Of a DNA stretch of 64,000 bases, positions 39,536 to 48,652 are shown in pieces. The notes under the pieces are model-generated. The model searched no databases. It saw only the letters and a program-made list of their open reading frames with translations, and was not told where the DNA came from. Position numbers and translations under genes: made by a program. The first letter of the stretch is position 1. Each line of letters opens with the position of its first letter. The DNA lies in assembly GCF_000221045.1 (NCBI RefSeq), contig NC_015856.1:1769317-1833316 (forward strand), in the 5' to 3' direction. Origin of the DNA: Collimonas fungivorans Ter331. GTDB lineage: Bacteria; Pseudomonadota; Gammaproteobacteria; Burkholderiales; Burkholderiaceae_D.

Positions 39536-40807
39536 TCAGTTCAGCAATCCGTTGGTTGCGTCATTGATGCTCTTGACCGAGAACGTTACCGGGAAAGACG
39601 AGGGCGACGACGTGGCAGGCTGCGCCAGGCCGTACCACTTTTTGTAGCCGTCGAAATCCAGCGTGACGGCTTTCCTGAATTTCTTCTTATCGTCTTCGCT
39701 CCTCGCCGCATATACCGCGTTTGGCGTGGAATCGGTGGCGATCAGCATCAGCAGGTTTTTCCCGTCGTTTTCAGCGTTTGCCAGGATGGCGTGAATCCGC
39801 GCTCCCCAGGCGGTCTTGCTCATTTCGCTAGTTTGGAAACTGGTGTAAAAGCCTGGCTGGTATGTGATGTAGCCATTGATGGTCATGGCCAGGCCGACTT
39901 CCAGCGCGGTATGGTGGTAACCCGTAACAATCGCGGCCAGCGGCAGCAGCAGGATATTGGGGTCGAACGATTTTCCCTGGCCGTTGAGGAAGTTGCTGAT
40001 GACTTCCACCGCCCAGATCGTATCCGAGGTGGTGCCGGAAATCGACGCGCCTTCGGGCAGGCCCAGGACCTTGTCGATGGCACGCACGATATCGCCCGGC
40101 AGCAGGGGGCGGAAGAATGTATTGCCCGTTCTGACATTTTGGTAGTCAAGCCCCAGCACGTCCGCGACTTCTTTCTCGATGGTCGCGGCGTTGAAGTTTG
40201 GCGGCGTGGTCCGCTGCCTCGCCTTGCGGTCGAACGCCATGTTGCCGTAGGCCGTGGTGCGGTATGCCGGACGCGTGCTGCAGAAAAAATCCCAGCCCAC
40301 GGTTGCCGGCTTGTCGGCTGGCGCGGTCGGCACGGCCAGCGTGAGCGCGGCTGAGGTAAAGTGACCGGCTGGAACGGCTTTGGGGTCGAGATGGAGGTTT
40401 TCTGCGACTCCGCCAAACAGGCGAAGTATTTCGCCAATGATCTTCGGATCGCGTTTGCCTTTGTCTGCGCACATCGCTGCGATGTGGTTTTTCGCGACGG
40501 TAAACGGCTGGTCCGAACTTCCAAGCAGGGTGCTGACGCCTGGGGTCCACATTTTCAGCTTGCTTTCAGCGACATAGGCGGCTTTGGCGGCGTTCATGAG
40601 CGTCGCCATTTTCTGCTGGTCCCCGGAAGCAATCTGCTGGTTGACGGAATTCAGGATGTTCAACGCGCAGGCGGCGATCTGGTTCGCCGTCGCGCTTAAG
40701 TAGGGATCCGTATCGAACAGATTGCATAGGTCCCGCGCCATCGTGAATTCATTGACTGCCTTGTCAAGTTTGAGTTTGTCGACATTCGGTGCATTGAGCT
40801 TTTCCAT
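39536..40807 (-). CDS. Unrecognised 423-residue protein
   Basis: Start supported by AGGAG 6 nt upstream of the ATG. No signal peptide or transmembrane segment is evident, so probably cytoplasmic. The N-terminal part (1-100) is helical with Asn/Ala/Leu-rich stretches (LSATANQIAACALNILNSVNQQIASGDQQK). The middle has Pro-rich connectors (VPTAPADKPATVGWDFFCSTRPAYRTTAYGNMAF). The later part has Gly/Thr segments and repeated aromatic residues (GYITYQPGFYTSFQTSEMSKTAWG). I recognise no domain, and codon use looks like that of neighbouring genes. Monocistronic. A function cannot be offered. Confidence 0.75.
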   Translation of the reverse strand: MEKLNAPNVDKLKLDKAVNEFTMARDLCNLFDTDPYLSATANQIAACALNILNSVNQQIASGDQQKMATLMNAAKAAYVAESKLKMWTPGVSTLLGSSDQPFTVAKNHIAAMCADKGKRDPKIIGEILRLFGGVAENLHLDPKAVPAGHFTSAALTLAVPTAPADKPATVGWDFFCSTRPAYRTTAYGNMAFDRKARQRTTPPNFNAATIEKEVADVLGLDYQNVRTGNTFFRPLLPGDIVRAIDKVLGLPEGASISGTTSDTIWAVEVISNFLNGQGKSFDPNILLLPLAAIVTGYHHTALEVGLAMTINGYITYQPGFYTSFQTSEMSKTAWGARIHAILANAENDGKNLLMLIATDSTPNAVYAARSEDDKKKFRKAVTLDFDGYKKWYGLAQPATSSPSSFPVTFSVKSINDATNGLLN

Positions 40808-41311
40808 GGATTACTCCTGTTATCTGGTGGATGTTTAAGAACCGGAGTCTTGCGACCTTCCTGTTCCTGATCCACCATACGGAGCTTGGCGCCTGGATTC
40901 CTGACCATTTATGGCTGTGCGTGCGAAGCCGTGCCTGCCTGCGCGAGCCTGGCGAGGAAACCGTTGGCATGGATAACAGAGCGGGGAAAACGAATGGAAA
41001 TTTCGATTGCCTGGACGAGCATGTTTGTCGATGGCAGGCGGGCTATCGTTTTTTCTTATAGCCCTATCCAGAATCAGTATTTCCTGCGGGCGGCGCTGCT
41101 CCCTTAGACTTCAGTCACAGCAGAGTTCAATGCGTGCTCGTGTTGTGATGGCCACCACCATGGCCGCGTGGCCTGACAGTCGGACACCTTATCGGGTGTT
41201 CACATGGCAGGTTTTTCCGGATCATCATTCTGGGAATATATGGAAAATCGTGCAGCTCCGTCCTGATCAAACGGAGCGAGCCGGAATCACGAATGATCCC
41301 GGCCACATTTT
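40808..41311. other. Intergenic stretch, one hairpin
   Basis: No gene recognised. GCTCCGT-(9 nt)-ACGGAGC (about 41259-41281) forms a 7-bp stem without a T-run, just beyond the end of the carboxymuconolactone-decarboxylase-family gene. It could contribute to termination. Confidence 0.35.
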
Positions 41312-41716
41312 TTATTGTGTGTTTTCCTGGCGCCGGGCCAGCTCGTCGTGTTCGGCAAATACCTCTTTCGCCGCGAACATGCCGTTCAATGCCGCCGGAA
41401 ACCCTGCATACAGCGCCATCTGCATGATCGTTTCGGTGATTTCCAGGCGCGACAGGCCAACGTTCAGGGCCGCCGCCAGATGTACCTTCAATTGCGGCTG
41501 GGCTGTGCCCATTGCGGTAAGCGCCGCCACCGTCGCCAGTTCGCGCTGCTGCAGGCTGAGGCCGGGGCGGGAATAAATTTCGCCGAAACCGAATTCGATG
41601 ACGTAGCGCCCGAGGTCGGGAGAAATATCGGCCAGGCTGTCGATCACCTTTTCGCCGGCGATGTCGTCGACTTCCTTCAAGCGTTGCAAACCTCTTTCAT
41701 AAGTGCTTTGTTCCAT
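41312..41716 (-). CDS. Carboxymuconolactone decarboxylase/AhpD-family protein
   Basis: 134 residues from ATG 41716, which has GGAG 7 nt upstream; an ATG at 41737 overlapping the MerR stop (ATGA) is the alternative. CMD fold: GFGEIYSRPGLSLQQRELATVAALTAMGTAQPQLKVHLAAALNVGLSRLEITETIMQMALYAGFPAALN. It has no CXXC, so not an AhpD-type peroxidase partner. Members of this kind act in aromatic catabolism or as uncharacterised detoxification proteins. It lies directly downstream of the MerR-family regulator and is probably its target. Confidence 0.85.
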   Translation of the reverse strand: MEQSTYERGLQRLKEVDDIAGEKVIDSLADISPDLGRYVIEFGFGEIYSRPGLSLQQRELATVAALTAMGTAQPQLKVHLAAALNVGLSRLEITETIMQMALYAGFPAALNGMFAAKEVFAEHDELARRQENTQ

Positions 41717-41733
41717 GTGTTTCTCCAAGTGAG

Positions 41734-42129
41734 TCATTCGTGGTGGTTGGCCTGCAGCTGCTGTTCCATGCGGGCATACAGGGCGACCTTGTCGCGCAGC
41801 ATGCCCAGCGTTTCCTGCAGTTCCAGCAGTTCCGCTTCCAGTGCAACCGTATGCTGCTCCAGCAATGCCTTGCGCTCTGACACGCTGGCAAGCCGGTCTC
41901 CCCGCCTGCGCAGTTCGGCATAACGCAGCATCTGCTGTATCGACATGCCGGTAGCGCGCAGCCTGAGCAGGAATGCGATCCAGTTCAGGTCTTCCTGGCG
42001 GTACAGGCGATGCTGGTTGCTTTGCCTTGGGACAGGATCGATCAAGCCTATCTTTTCGTAATAGCGCAAAGTGTGGATGCTGAGTCCGGTGGCTGTCGCT
42101 GCTTGCTGGATCGTGATGGAAGTGGCCAT
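41734..42129 (-). CDS. MerR-family regulator (AdhR/NmlR-like)
   Basis: 131 residues. Helix-turn-helix ITIQQAATATGLSIHTLRYYEKIGLIDPVPRQSNQHRLYRQEDLNWIAFLLRLRATGMSIQQM followed by a dimerisation coiled coil (about 80-125). No cysteine is present, unlike metal-sensing MerR or Cys-containing AdhR/NmlR, so sensing must differ. The upstream promoter has the long spacer and TAGAGTGCACTCTA palindrome typical of AdhR/NmlR-group promoters. It is transcribed with the CMD-family gene; an aldo/keto reductase gene is divergent. Confidence 0.87.
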   Translation of the reverse strand: MATSITIQQAATATGLSIHTLRYYEKIGLIDPVPRQSNQHRLYRQEDLNWIAFLLRLRATGMSIQQMLRYAELRRRGDRLASVSERKALLEQHTVALEAELLELQETLGMLRDKVALYARMEQQLQANHHE

Positions 42130-42136
42130 GGAATAA

Positions 42137-42167
42137 AGTTTAGAAGTTAGAGTGCACTCTAGGTCAA
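42137..42167 (-). promoter_or_regulatory. MerR-type promoter with 19-bp spacer and palindromic operator
   Basis: On the minus strand: -35 TTGACC (42167-42162), exactly 19 bp, -10 TAAACT (42142-42137). The perfect 14-bp palindrome TAGAGTGCACTCTA (42148-42161) fills the spacer. The overlong spacer is the hallmark of MerR-activated promoters. The -10 is only 8 nt from the MerR start codon (42129), so that mRNA would be almost leaderless. Confidence 0.75.
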
Positions 42168-42298
42168 GCGTTTATTATCGCAGCCCTGCAGTTTGTTCAC
42201 CGCAATGGTCCGCCAAAAGTCGGGATAGGCATTACGGGATATGATTACCTGACCAGTTCCTCCTGCTTTATCCCATTTCTTTAAACGAAAGGCTCATC

Positions 42299-43324
42299 AT
42301 GGAATACCGACGTTTAGGAGCATCCGGATTCAAGGTGCCGGCGCTCAGTTTCGGCACCGGCACGTTTGGCGGCAAAGGCGATTTTTTTGGCGCGTGGGGC
42401 AATACCGATGTCGCCGACGCCAGGCGGCTGGTCGACATTTGCCTCGATGCCGGCCTGACCATGTTCGACAGCGCGGACATCTACTCCGACGGCGTAGCCG
42501 AATCGGTGCTGGGCGAAGCGATCAAGGGCCGGCGCGACCGCGTGCTGCTGTCGACCAAGGCAACCTTCCGCACCGGCGAGGGACCGAATGCGGTCGGCTC
42601 TTCCCGCTTCCACCTGATCCGGGCTTGCGACGCCGCGCTCAAGCGCCTCGGCACCGACTACATCGATCTGTTCCAGCTGCACGGATTCGATGCCCTGACC
42701 CCGGTCGAAGAAGTGCTGTCGACGCTGGACGACTTGGTGCGCGCCGGCAAGATCCGTTATGCCGGCGTGTCGAATTTCTCCGGCTGGCACCTGATGAAAT
42801 CGCTGGCGACGGCTGACCGCTACGGCTACCCGAGATATGTCGCCAACCAGACCTATTATTCGCTGATCGGCCGCGACTATGAATCGGAACTGATGCCGCT
42901 GGGCCTCGACCAGGGCGTCGGCGCCGTGGTCTGGAGCCCCCTGGGCTGGGGCCGCCTGACCGGCAAGATCCAGCGCGGCCAGCCGCTGCCGGAGCAAAGC
43001 CGCCTGCACAAGACCGCGGACATGGGGCCGCCGGTGGCGGATGAGCTGTTATACCGGGTGGTGGACGCATTAAAGGAAATCGCTGCGGAAACCGGCAAGA
43101 CCATCCCGCAGATCGCGCTGAACTGGCTGTTGCAACGGCCGACTGTCGCCACCGTGGTGATCGGCGCCCGCAACGAGGAGCAGCTGCTGCAGAACCTGGG
43201 CGCCATCGGCTGGAACCTGAGCGCCGAGCAGGTCGCCAGGCTGGACGCCGCCAGCGCGGTGACCGTGGCCTATCCGTACTGGCACCAGCGCGGCTTCACG
43301 GAGCGCAATCCGCTGCCGGTCTGA
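42299..43324 (+). CDS. Aldo/keto reductase
   Basis: 341 residues, TIM-barrel NADPH-dependent reductase. Catalytic tetrad visible as DSADIYSDG (Asp, Tyr), LLSTKATF (Lys) and FQLHGFD (His). The start is EYRRLGASGFKVPALSFGTGTFGG, and NADP-binding VVIGARNEEQLLQNL lies near the C-terminus. Reduces aldehydes or ketones to alcohols. Divergent from the AdhR-like regulator with 169 bp between them. It could share its control, but the mapped MerR promoter faces the other way. AAAGG precedes the ATG. Confidence 0.93.
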   Translation: MEYRRLGASGFKVPALSFGTGTFGGKGDFFGAWGNTDVADARRLVDICLDAGLTMFDSADIYSDGVAESVLGEAIKGRRDRVLLSTKATFRTGEGPNAVGSSRFHLIRACDAALKRLGTDYIDLFQLHGFDALTPVEEVLSTLDDLVRAGKIRYAGVSNFSGWHLMKSLATADRYGYPRYVANQTYYSLIGRDYESELMPLGLDQGVGAVVWSPLGWGRLTGKIQRGQPLPEQSRLHKTADMGPPVADELLYRVVDALKEIAAETGKTIPQIALNWLLQRPTVATVVIGARNEEQLLQNLGAIGWNLSAEQVARLDAASAVTVAYPYWHQRGFTERNPLPV

Positions 43325-43447
43325 TAGCCCGGTTGCACCGTTATCGTTTTTCGCCATCGAGATTGCAAAAATAAATGCTGAAACAGCTGCATCCTTATTA
43401 AAATCAGCGGCTTAATTGTAAGCAACCGTTGCAGCTAAGGAAATCAA

Positions 43448-44116
43448 GTGCATATTCTTTTGGTGGAAGACGATTCGGTGCTGGCGGACGGCATCCTGCG
43501 CATCTTCAAAGGCCACGGCATGGTGGTCGACGTGGTACGGAACGGCAACGACGCCGATGCGCTGCTGCAGCGCACGGAAATTTCGGTGGTAGTGCTGGAT
43601 ATCGGCTTGCCGGGCATGGACGGCTTTGAAGTGATCCGCCGCCTGCGCGCGCGCGGCAGCCACATCCCGGTGCTGCTGCTGACCGCGCGCGATTCGGTGC
43701 AGGACCGGGTCTACGGCCTGGAGCTGGGGGCCGACGATTACCTGGTGAAACCGTTTGCCACCCAGGAGCTGGTGGCCAGGGTGCGCGCGCTGTTGCGCCG
43801 CAGTGCGCCGCAGCCGCTGGAGATGCACTTGGGCGGACTGTCGCTGAACACCTCCTCACGGCGCGCAAAAATCAACGGCAAGGCGATCGAGCTGTCGGTG
43901 CGTGAATGGGCAGTGCTTGAATACCTGCTGCAGCAGGCGTCGCGCGTCGTATCGCGGCAGCAGATCATCGACGCCATCCTGCCCTGGGGCGCGGAGCTGA
44001 CGCTGAACGCGGTGGAGGTGTACATATCCAGGATCCGCTTGAAAATCGCCGATGCCGGCATCGAGATCCGCACCATCCGCGGTTTCGGCTACATGCTGGA
44101 AAAAACAGAAGCATGA
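43448..44116 (+). CDS. OmpR-family response regulator
   Basis: 222 residues with a GTG start (AAGGA upstream). Receiver domain with acidic pocket EDD (7-9), phospho-acceptor Asp51 (VVLDIGLPGMDG) and Lys101 (LVKPF). Winged-helix DNA-binding domain from about 125 to 220 (INGKAIELSVREWAVLEYLLQQASRVVSRQQIIDAI, TIRGFGYMLEK). QseB/TctD-like. It overlaps the kinase gene by 4 nt (ATGA), so they are co-expressed. Confidence 0.93.
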   Translation: MHILLVEDDSVLADGILRIFKGHGMVVDVVRNGNDADALLQRTEISVVVLDIGLPGMDGFEVIRRLRARGSHIPVLLLTARDSVQDRVYGLELGADDYLVKPFATQELVARVRALLRRSAPQPLEMHLGGLSLNTSSRRAKINGKAIELSVREWAVLEYLLQQASRVVSRQQIIDAILPWGAELTLNAVEVYISRIRLKIADAGIEIRTIRGFGYMLEKTEA

Positions 44117-45162
44117 CCAGCATCCGAGTCAGGCTGCTGAAATGGCTGCTGCTCCCGCTGCTGATGGTCAACCTGGCCGGCGCCGGCCTGGCTTATTGGC
44201 TGGCCGGGAGTCCGGGCCGGATTGCTTTCGACCAGACCAGTATCTTGACGGGACTGGTGTGGCTGGAAGCGGGGCTGGCGCTGCTGCTGGCGATCGTCAT
44301 CTGGCTGGCGCTCGGCAGGGGATTGCTGCCGCTGAAAAAAATGACGGCCGACCTCGAGGCGCGCAGCGACGACGACTTGTCTGCGCTGGACCAGCGTCAT
44401 GTGCCGCTCGAACTGAGCCCGGTGGTGACCGCCATCAACCGCCTGCTGGACAAGGTGCAGCAGGACGCCAAGGCGCAGCAGAATTTTCTTGCCAACATGG
44501 CGCACCAGCTGCGGACGCCGCTGGCCGGCTTCCGTACCCAGCTCGAATGGCTGCGGCAGAAGCACGCCGGCGAACCGGAGAGCGCGCATTCGATCGCGCT
44601 GATGACGTCGTCGACCGAACGCATGATCCGCCAGACCAACCAGCTGCTGACGCTGGCGCGCGCCGAACCGGCCAAGTTCGAGAAGGAGCGCTTGCGGGTG
44701 GTCGAGCTGAACCGGTTGGTGGAAGAATCGATCCAGCATTTTGTCGAGCAGGCGCACCGGAAGAATATCGACCTTGGCTTCAACCTGCAGCCGACGCGCG
44801 TGATGGGCGATCATTTCCTGCTGCGCGATCTGATCGACAACCTGATCGACAATGCCATCCGCTATTCTCCCCAAGGCGGCAAGGTGACAGTCAGTTCGCT
44901 GCATGGCAAGGACGGCGGCATTTTCTCGGTGGAAGATTCCGGTCCCGGGATCAAGCCTTCCGAGCAGGAACTGATCTTCAACCGCTTCCGCCGCCTAGAC
45001 GACAGCGTTGCCGGCAACGGCCTCGGATTGGCGATCGTGCGCGACATCGCCAAGGACCATGGCGCCCGGATCATGGTCGAGCCGGCGACGGCTGGCGGCA
45101 CGGTGTTCTCGGTGCTTTTCCCGTTTCCTATCCTGGGCGCGCCGTCAAGGCTGCCTGAGTAA
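44113..45162 (+). CDS. Sensor histidine kinase lacking a periplasmic domain
   Basis: 349 residues, about 100 fewer than typical TctE/QseC-like relatives. TM1 (about 9-31) and TM2 (about 45-67) are joined by only some 14 residues (GSPGRIAFDQTSIL), so there is no folded periplasmic sensor. HAMP-like linker follows, then the dimerisation domain with His131 (NMAHQLRTPLAGF), N-box DNLIDNAIRYS, G1 DSGPGI and G2 GNGLGLAI. The kinase is complete and should phosphorylate the upstream regulator. Its input must be membrane-, cytoplasm- or partner-derived. Confidence 0.9.
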   Translation: MTSIRVRLLKWLLLPLLMVNLAGAGLAYWLAGSPGRIAFDQTSILTGLVWLEAGLALLLAIVIWLALGRGLLPLKKMTADLEARSDDDLSALDQRHVPLELSPVVTAINRLLDKVQQDAKAQQNFLANMAHQLRTPLAGFRTQLEWLRQKHAGEPESAHSIALMTSSTERMIRQTNQLLTLARAEPAKFEKERLRVVELNRLVEESIQHFVEQAHRKNIDLGFNLQPTRVMGDHFLLRDLIDNLIDNAIRYSPQGGKVTVSSLHGKDGGIFSVEDSGPGIKPSEQELIFNRFRRLDDSVAGNGLGLAIVRDIAKDHGARIMVEPATAGGTVFSVLFPFPILGAPSRLPE

Positions 45163-45612
45163 GCCGCTGGCGTTTATCCGGTCCCAAGCCTGAACCGTTG
45201 TTCATCTTCCGGCTGCCCGTCCTGCGCTGATTTGTTCCGCCAGCGCAAAAGTCCTATTCCCAAACTGCACATTGTTGTACGCCGCAGATTCCTTCATTCT
45301 CCATGCTTGCAGATATTTCTATATGGAAATATCGACGCGAAGCCAAGCGGCAAGCGGGTCTGCATGGCTTAACGTCAATATTTCCGAGTGGCATATTTGT
45401 TGCTTAGTGTTTCTCCGGAAATGTTTCGGATTGTAATTGCCTGAGGCAATACGAGAAATTTCTGCTGGAGATGATTGCCGCAAAAGAAATCTTTGCGCCA
45501 GAAATTGGTGCAACGGTGTCCGATGCATCGCCCAAAAGGCGATTAACAAATGGTTGTATCCGTTAAAAAAATGAGATTTCTACTCTGTTACTTACCCATG
45601 GGGAGTGTGGTT
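45163..45612. promoter_or_regulatory. Control region of the TonB-dependent receptor
   Basis: Non-coding. It contains GATATTTC-(TATATG)-GAAATATC (45312-45333), perfect 8-bp arms, in AT-rich DNA about 280 bp before the receptor start. Candidate operator or promoter element; no terminator for the kinase operon is evident. Confidence 0.4.
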
Positions 45613-48477
45613 ATGATGAAAGAAAAAAGGCTGCAACGTTCGCTGCGACTGATGTTTTCCGGCGGCGTCGCCGTCGGATTCGGCTTGCTGGCGCAATCGG
45701 TGCATGCGCAGGAGACCAGGACCGACGACGCGCCACAACAGATGCAACGCGTTGAAATCACAGGCTCGTCGATCAAGCGGATCACCAAGGAAGGCGCTTT
45801 GCCGGTGCAGACGCTGACCCAGGAAGACATCGCCAAGAGCGGCGCCAACAGCGTCGCCGACCTGATCCAGGCCTTGCCGGCGATGCAGGGATTCATCCCG
45901 CAATCGAGTTCGGTCAACGGCAACGGCGGCGGCGTCGAGACAGCTTCCATCCATGGCATCGGCTCCGGTTACACCCTGGTGCTGCTGAACGGGCGGCGCA
46001 TCGCCAAATCGGCAATCTCCCACAACGACTATGCGGTCAACCTGGCCAGCATCCCGCTGGCGGCGGTAGAGCGGGTTGAAATCCTGACCGACGGCGCTTC
46101 CGCGCTATACGGCTCCGACGCGATCGCCGGCGTGGTCAACTTCATTCTCAAGAAGAATTCCACCGAAGCGACCATCACTGCGACCTACAATGCGCCGACC
46201 AAGGCCGGCGGCAAGAGCTTTAACGTCGGCATCTCCAAGGGTTTCGGCGACCTTGATAAAGACGGCTACAACGTGCTGCTGGCATACAGCCACGACGAGC
46301 AAAAAAACCTGGTCGCGGGACAACGCGGGTTTGCCAGCAGCGGCGTGGTGCCGTTCAGCGTCGGCGGCCAGAATTATTCGCTCTACCAGCTGAGCAGCTA
46401 TACCGCTCCGGGCGGCGTTTCATTGCGCCATGCCGACGGTTCCGATCCGACCCAGTTTTCGCCGGACTTCCTGAAAAACGGCACTTGCGGACCGAATACT
46501 TTCCAGGCCGGGAATTATTGTAAATTCAACTATGCGGCGACGGTCGAGCTGATACCGGAATCGCAGCGCGACAGTTTTGTCGTATCGGGCAACCTGAAGC
46601 TCAACAGCGCCACCAACCTGTTTGCCGAGGCTGTCGCTTCGCGTTATTCCATTACGCCGCAATATGCGCCGTCCGCCCAGCCTTTGGCGCTGTCGCTGAA
46701 CAGCCCCCTGTACGCCAAATACGTGACGCCTTACCTGGCGCAGTTGGGAGAAAATCCTGCAAACATCAACGGCGCGGTGATGAACCTGCGCCTGGTGGAT
46801 GCCGGCGGCCGCACCGATGAGTACCGCACCGACGCCCTGCACCTGGCGTTCGGCGTGGACGGCAATGCGCTGGGCTGGGACTACAACGCGTCCTACACCC
46901 ATTCGCAAAACAAGTTCTACGACAAGGCGATCAACGGCTATCTCAGCAACAATACGTTCCAGAATATCGTCGCCGCCGGCGGTTTTGATCCGTTCGCGCC
47001 GTCGGGATCCGGGGTAGCCGCGCTGGCGCCGGCCGTATTGCACCAGACGCTGGATCAGGCGACCTCCAAGCTCGACATCATCAACGCGCATGCTTCCCAC
47101 GACCTGTTCAAGGCGCCGGGCGGCATGTCGCAAATCGGCCTGGGCGTGGAAGCGACCAAGGAGCAGCATACCGACAGTCCTAGCGCGATTTTGCAAAGCA
47201 CCAACGCGCTGCAGCCGAACTTTACCGATTCCATCATCGGCGGCAACGCCGGCGCCTTGCCGTTTTCGGCGAGCCGGATGAACTACGGGACGTTTGCCGA
47301 AATGCTGGTGCCGGTCATGAAGAACCTGGACGTCACGGCGGCGCTGCGTTACGACAGCTACGACGCTGCGAAAAACGATGCGAACTTCGACAACGCCGGC
47401 AATCCGCTCGGTTCCGCGACCCAGGGCAATTCCGCCAGCAAATCCACCTACAAGATTTCTGCCCGCTGGCAGCCGGTCGAGTCCTTGCTGCTGCGCGGTT
47501 CCTACGGCACCGGCTTCAAGGCGCCGACCCTGTCGCAGATCACTTCGCCGATCCAGTTCAGCGGCAATACCGCGCAACAGCACCCATGCCCGGTGTCGGC
47601 GCCCGATCCAAGGGCTGCCGGCTGCCAGGGTGTGACCCAGTATGACGTGCTGCAAGGCGGCAACCAGCTTTCCGGCTCCAGCGGCCTGAAGCCGGAAACC
47701 TCGAAGCAGAGCACGGTCGGCTTCCGTCTTGAACCGATACGCAACCTGTCGATCGGTTTCGACCTGTGGACCGTCAGCATCAAGAACCAGATCAGCATCC
47801 TGCAGGAAAATATCGCGTTCGCCAATCCAGCCGCTTATTCCAACCTGTTCACCTTGTTCAACGACCCGATCCAGGGATCGCAGACAATCGCCTTCCTGCA
47901 GACCCCGGTCAACCTGGCCAGCGCCAAATACCAGGGCATAGACTGGGACCACAGCTTCAAGACCAAGACCCCGATCGGCGACATGAGCCTGCAATGGACC
48001 GGCACCTACATGCTCAAAGCCGAACAGGACTTCCCGGGCACCGGCACCCAGAGCAGCCTGGGTAAATACGGCGCCGACCAGAACGTGGTGTTCCGCGTGA
48101 TTTCGCGCCTGGCAGGATCGTGGAAACAGTCGGATACCTGGACCCACACCTTGACCGCCAACTATCGTTCCGGCTATCACGACCAGACCTATACGGCCGA
48201 CGACGCCACGGTCCGCATCGTCAATCCTGACGGTTCCTACGGCGCTTTCGTCGCCATGCCTAACCACGAGGTGGCGTCTTACACCACGTTCGACTGGCAA
48301 ACCAAGATGACGGTCAAGAAGGGCCTGGAGTTCACCGGCGGCATCAAGAACCTGTTTGCCCGCACTCCGCCTTTGTCGCTGGTGACAGCGGGCGGCGGCA
48401 ACCAGGTGGGATACGATGCCCGTTACACCGATCCGCTGGGACGCCAGTTCTACATAACCGGCACCTACAAGTTCTAA
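45613..48477 (+). CDS. TonB-dependent outer-membrane receptor
   Basis: 954 residues from ATG 45613, with GGGGAG upstream; an in-frame ATG at 45550 would add 21 unlikely residues. Signal peptide to about 32 (SVHAQ). Plug domain at about 55-165 (GALPVQTLTQEDIAKSGANSVADLIQALPAMQG, TLVLLNGRRIA, ERVEILTDGASALYGSDAIAGVVNFILKK). A 22-strand-type barrel ends in the aromatic terminal residue (YITGTYKF), as outer-membrane proteins require. No N-terminal signalling extension, so no anti-sigma coupling. The ligand is unknown; a sugar-, siderophore- or peptide-type substrate is equally possible. A strong terminator follows. Confidence 0.92.
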   Translation: MMKEKRLQRSLRLMFSGGVAVGFGLLAQSVHAQETRTDDAPQQMQRVEITGSSIKRITKEGALPVQTLTQEDIAKSGANSVADLIQALPAMQGFIPQSSSVNGNGGGVETASIHGIGSGYTLVLLNGRRIAKSAISHNDYAVNLASIPLAAVERVEILTDGASALYGSDAIAGVVNFILKKNSTEATITATYNAPTKAGGKSFNVGISKGFGDLDKDGYNVLLAYSHDEQKNLVAGQRGFASSGVVPFSVGGQNYSLYQLSSYTAPGGVSLRHADGSDPTQFSPDFLKNGTCGPNTFQAGNYCKFNYAATVELIPESQRDSFVVSGNLKLNSATNLFAEAVASRYSITPQYAPSAQPLALSLNSPLYAKYVTPYLAQLGENPANINGAVMNLRLVDAGGRTDEYRTDALHLAFGVDGNALGWDYNASYTHSQNKFYDKAINGYLSNNTFQNIVAAGGFDPFAPSGSGVAALAPAVLHQTLDQATSKLDIINAHASHDLFKAPGGMSQIGLGVEATKEQHTDSPSAILQSTNALQPNFTDSIIGGNAGALPFSASRMNYGTFAEMLVPVMKNLDVTAALRYDSYDAAKNDANFDNAGNPLGSATQGNSASKSTYKISARWQPVESLLLRGSYGTGFKAPTLSQITSPIQFSGNTAQQHPCPVSAPDPRAAGCQGVTQYDVLQGGNQLSGSSGLKPETSKQSTVGFRLEPIRNLSIGFDLWTVSIKNQISILQENIAFANPAAYSNLFTLFNDPIQGSQTIAFLQTPVNLASAKYQGIDWDHSFKTKTPIGDMSLQWTGTYMLKAEQDFPGTGTQSSLGKYGADQNVVFRVISRLAGSWKQSDTWTHTLTANYRSGYHDQTYTADDATVRIVNPDGSYGAFVAMPNHEVASYTTFDWQTKMTVKKGLEFTGGIKNLFARTPPLSLVTAGGGNQVGYDARYTDPLGRQFYITGTYKF

Positions 48478-48497
48478 AAGCTTTGTAAGCTGCCAGG

Positions 48498-48536
48498 CCG
48501 GCCGGATGCGATGTTTGCATCCGGCCGGTTTTTTTT
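48498..48536 (+). terminator. Terminator of the TonB-dependent receptor gene
   Basis: CCGGCCGGATGC-(GATGTTT)-GCATCCGGCCGG, perfect 12-bp stem followed by eight T residues. Confidence 0.95.
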
Positions 48537-48652
48537 CGTCGTACCGTTTCCTTGCACCAAAATGTTACAGTGAAGAACTGATAAGATAGGTCGATCAACT
48601 TGATTGAAGCAGACGGCGAATGCTGTCGATTTTCTAACAGGAAGGCCTGCCC

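Noticed and set aside
46420-48300. 626-codon open frame on the minus strand
   Set aside because: Shadow of the TonB-dependent receptor gene.
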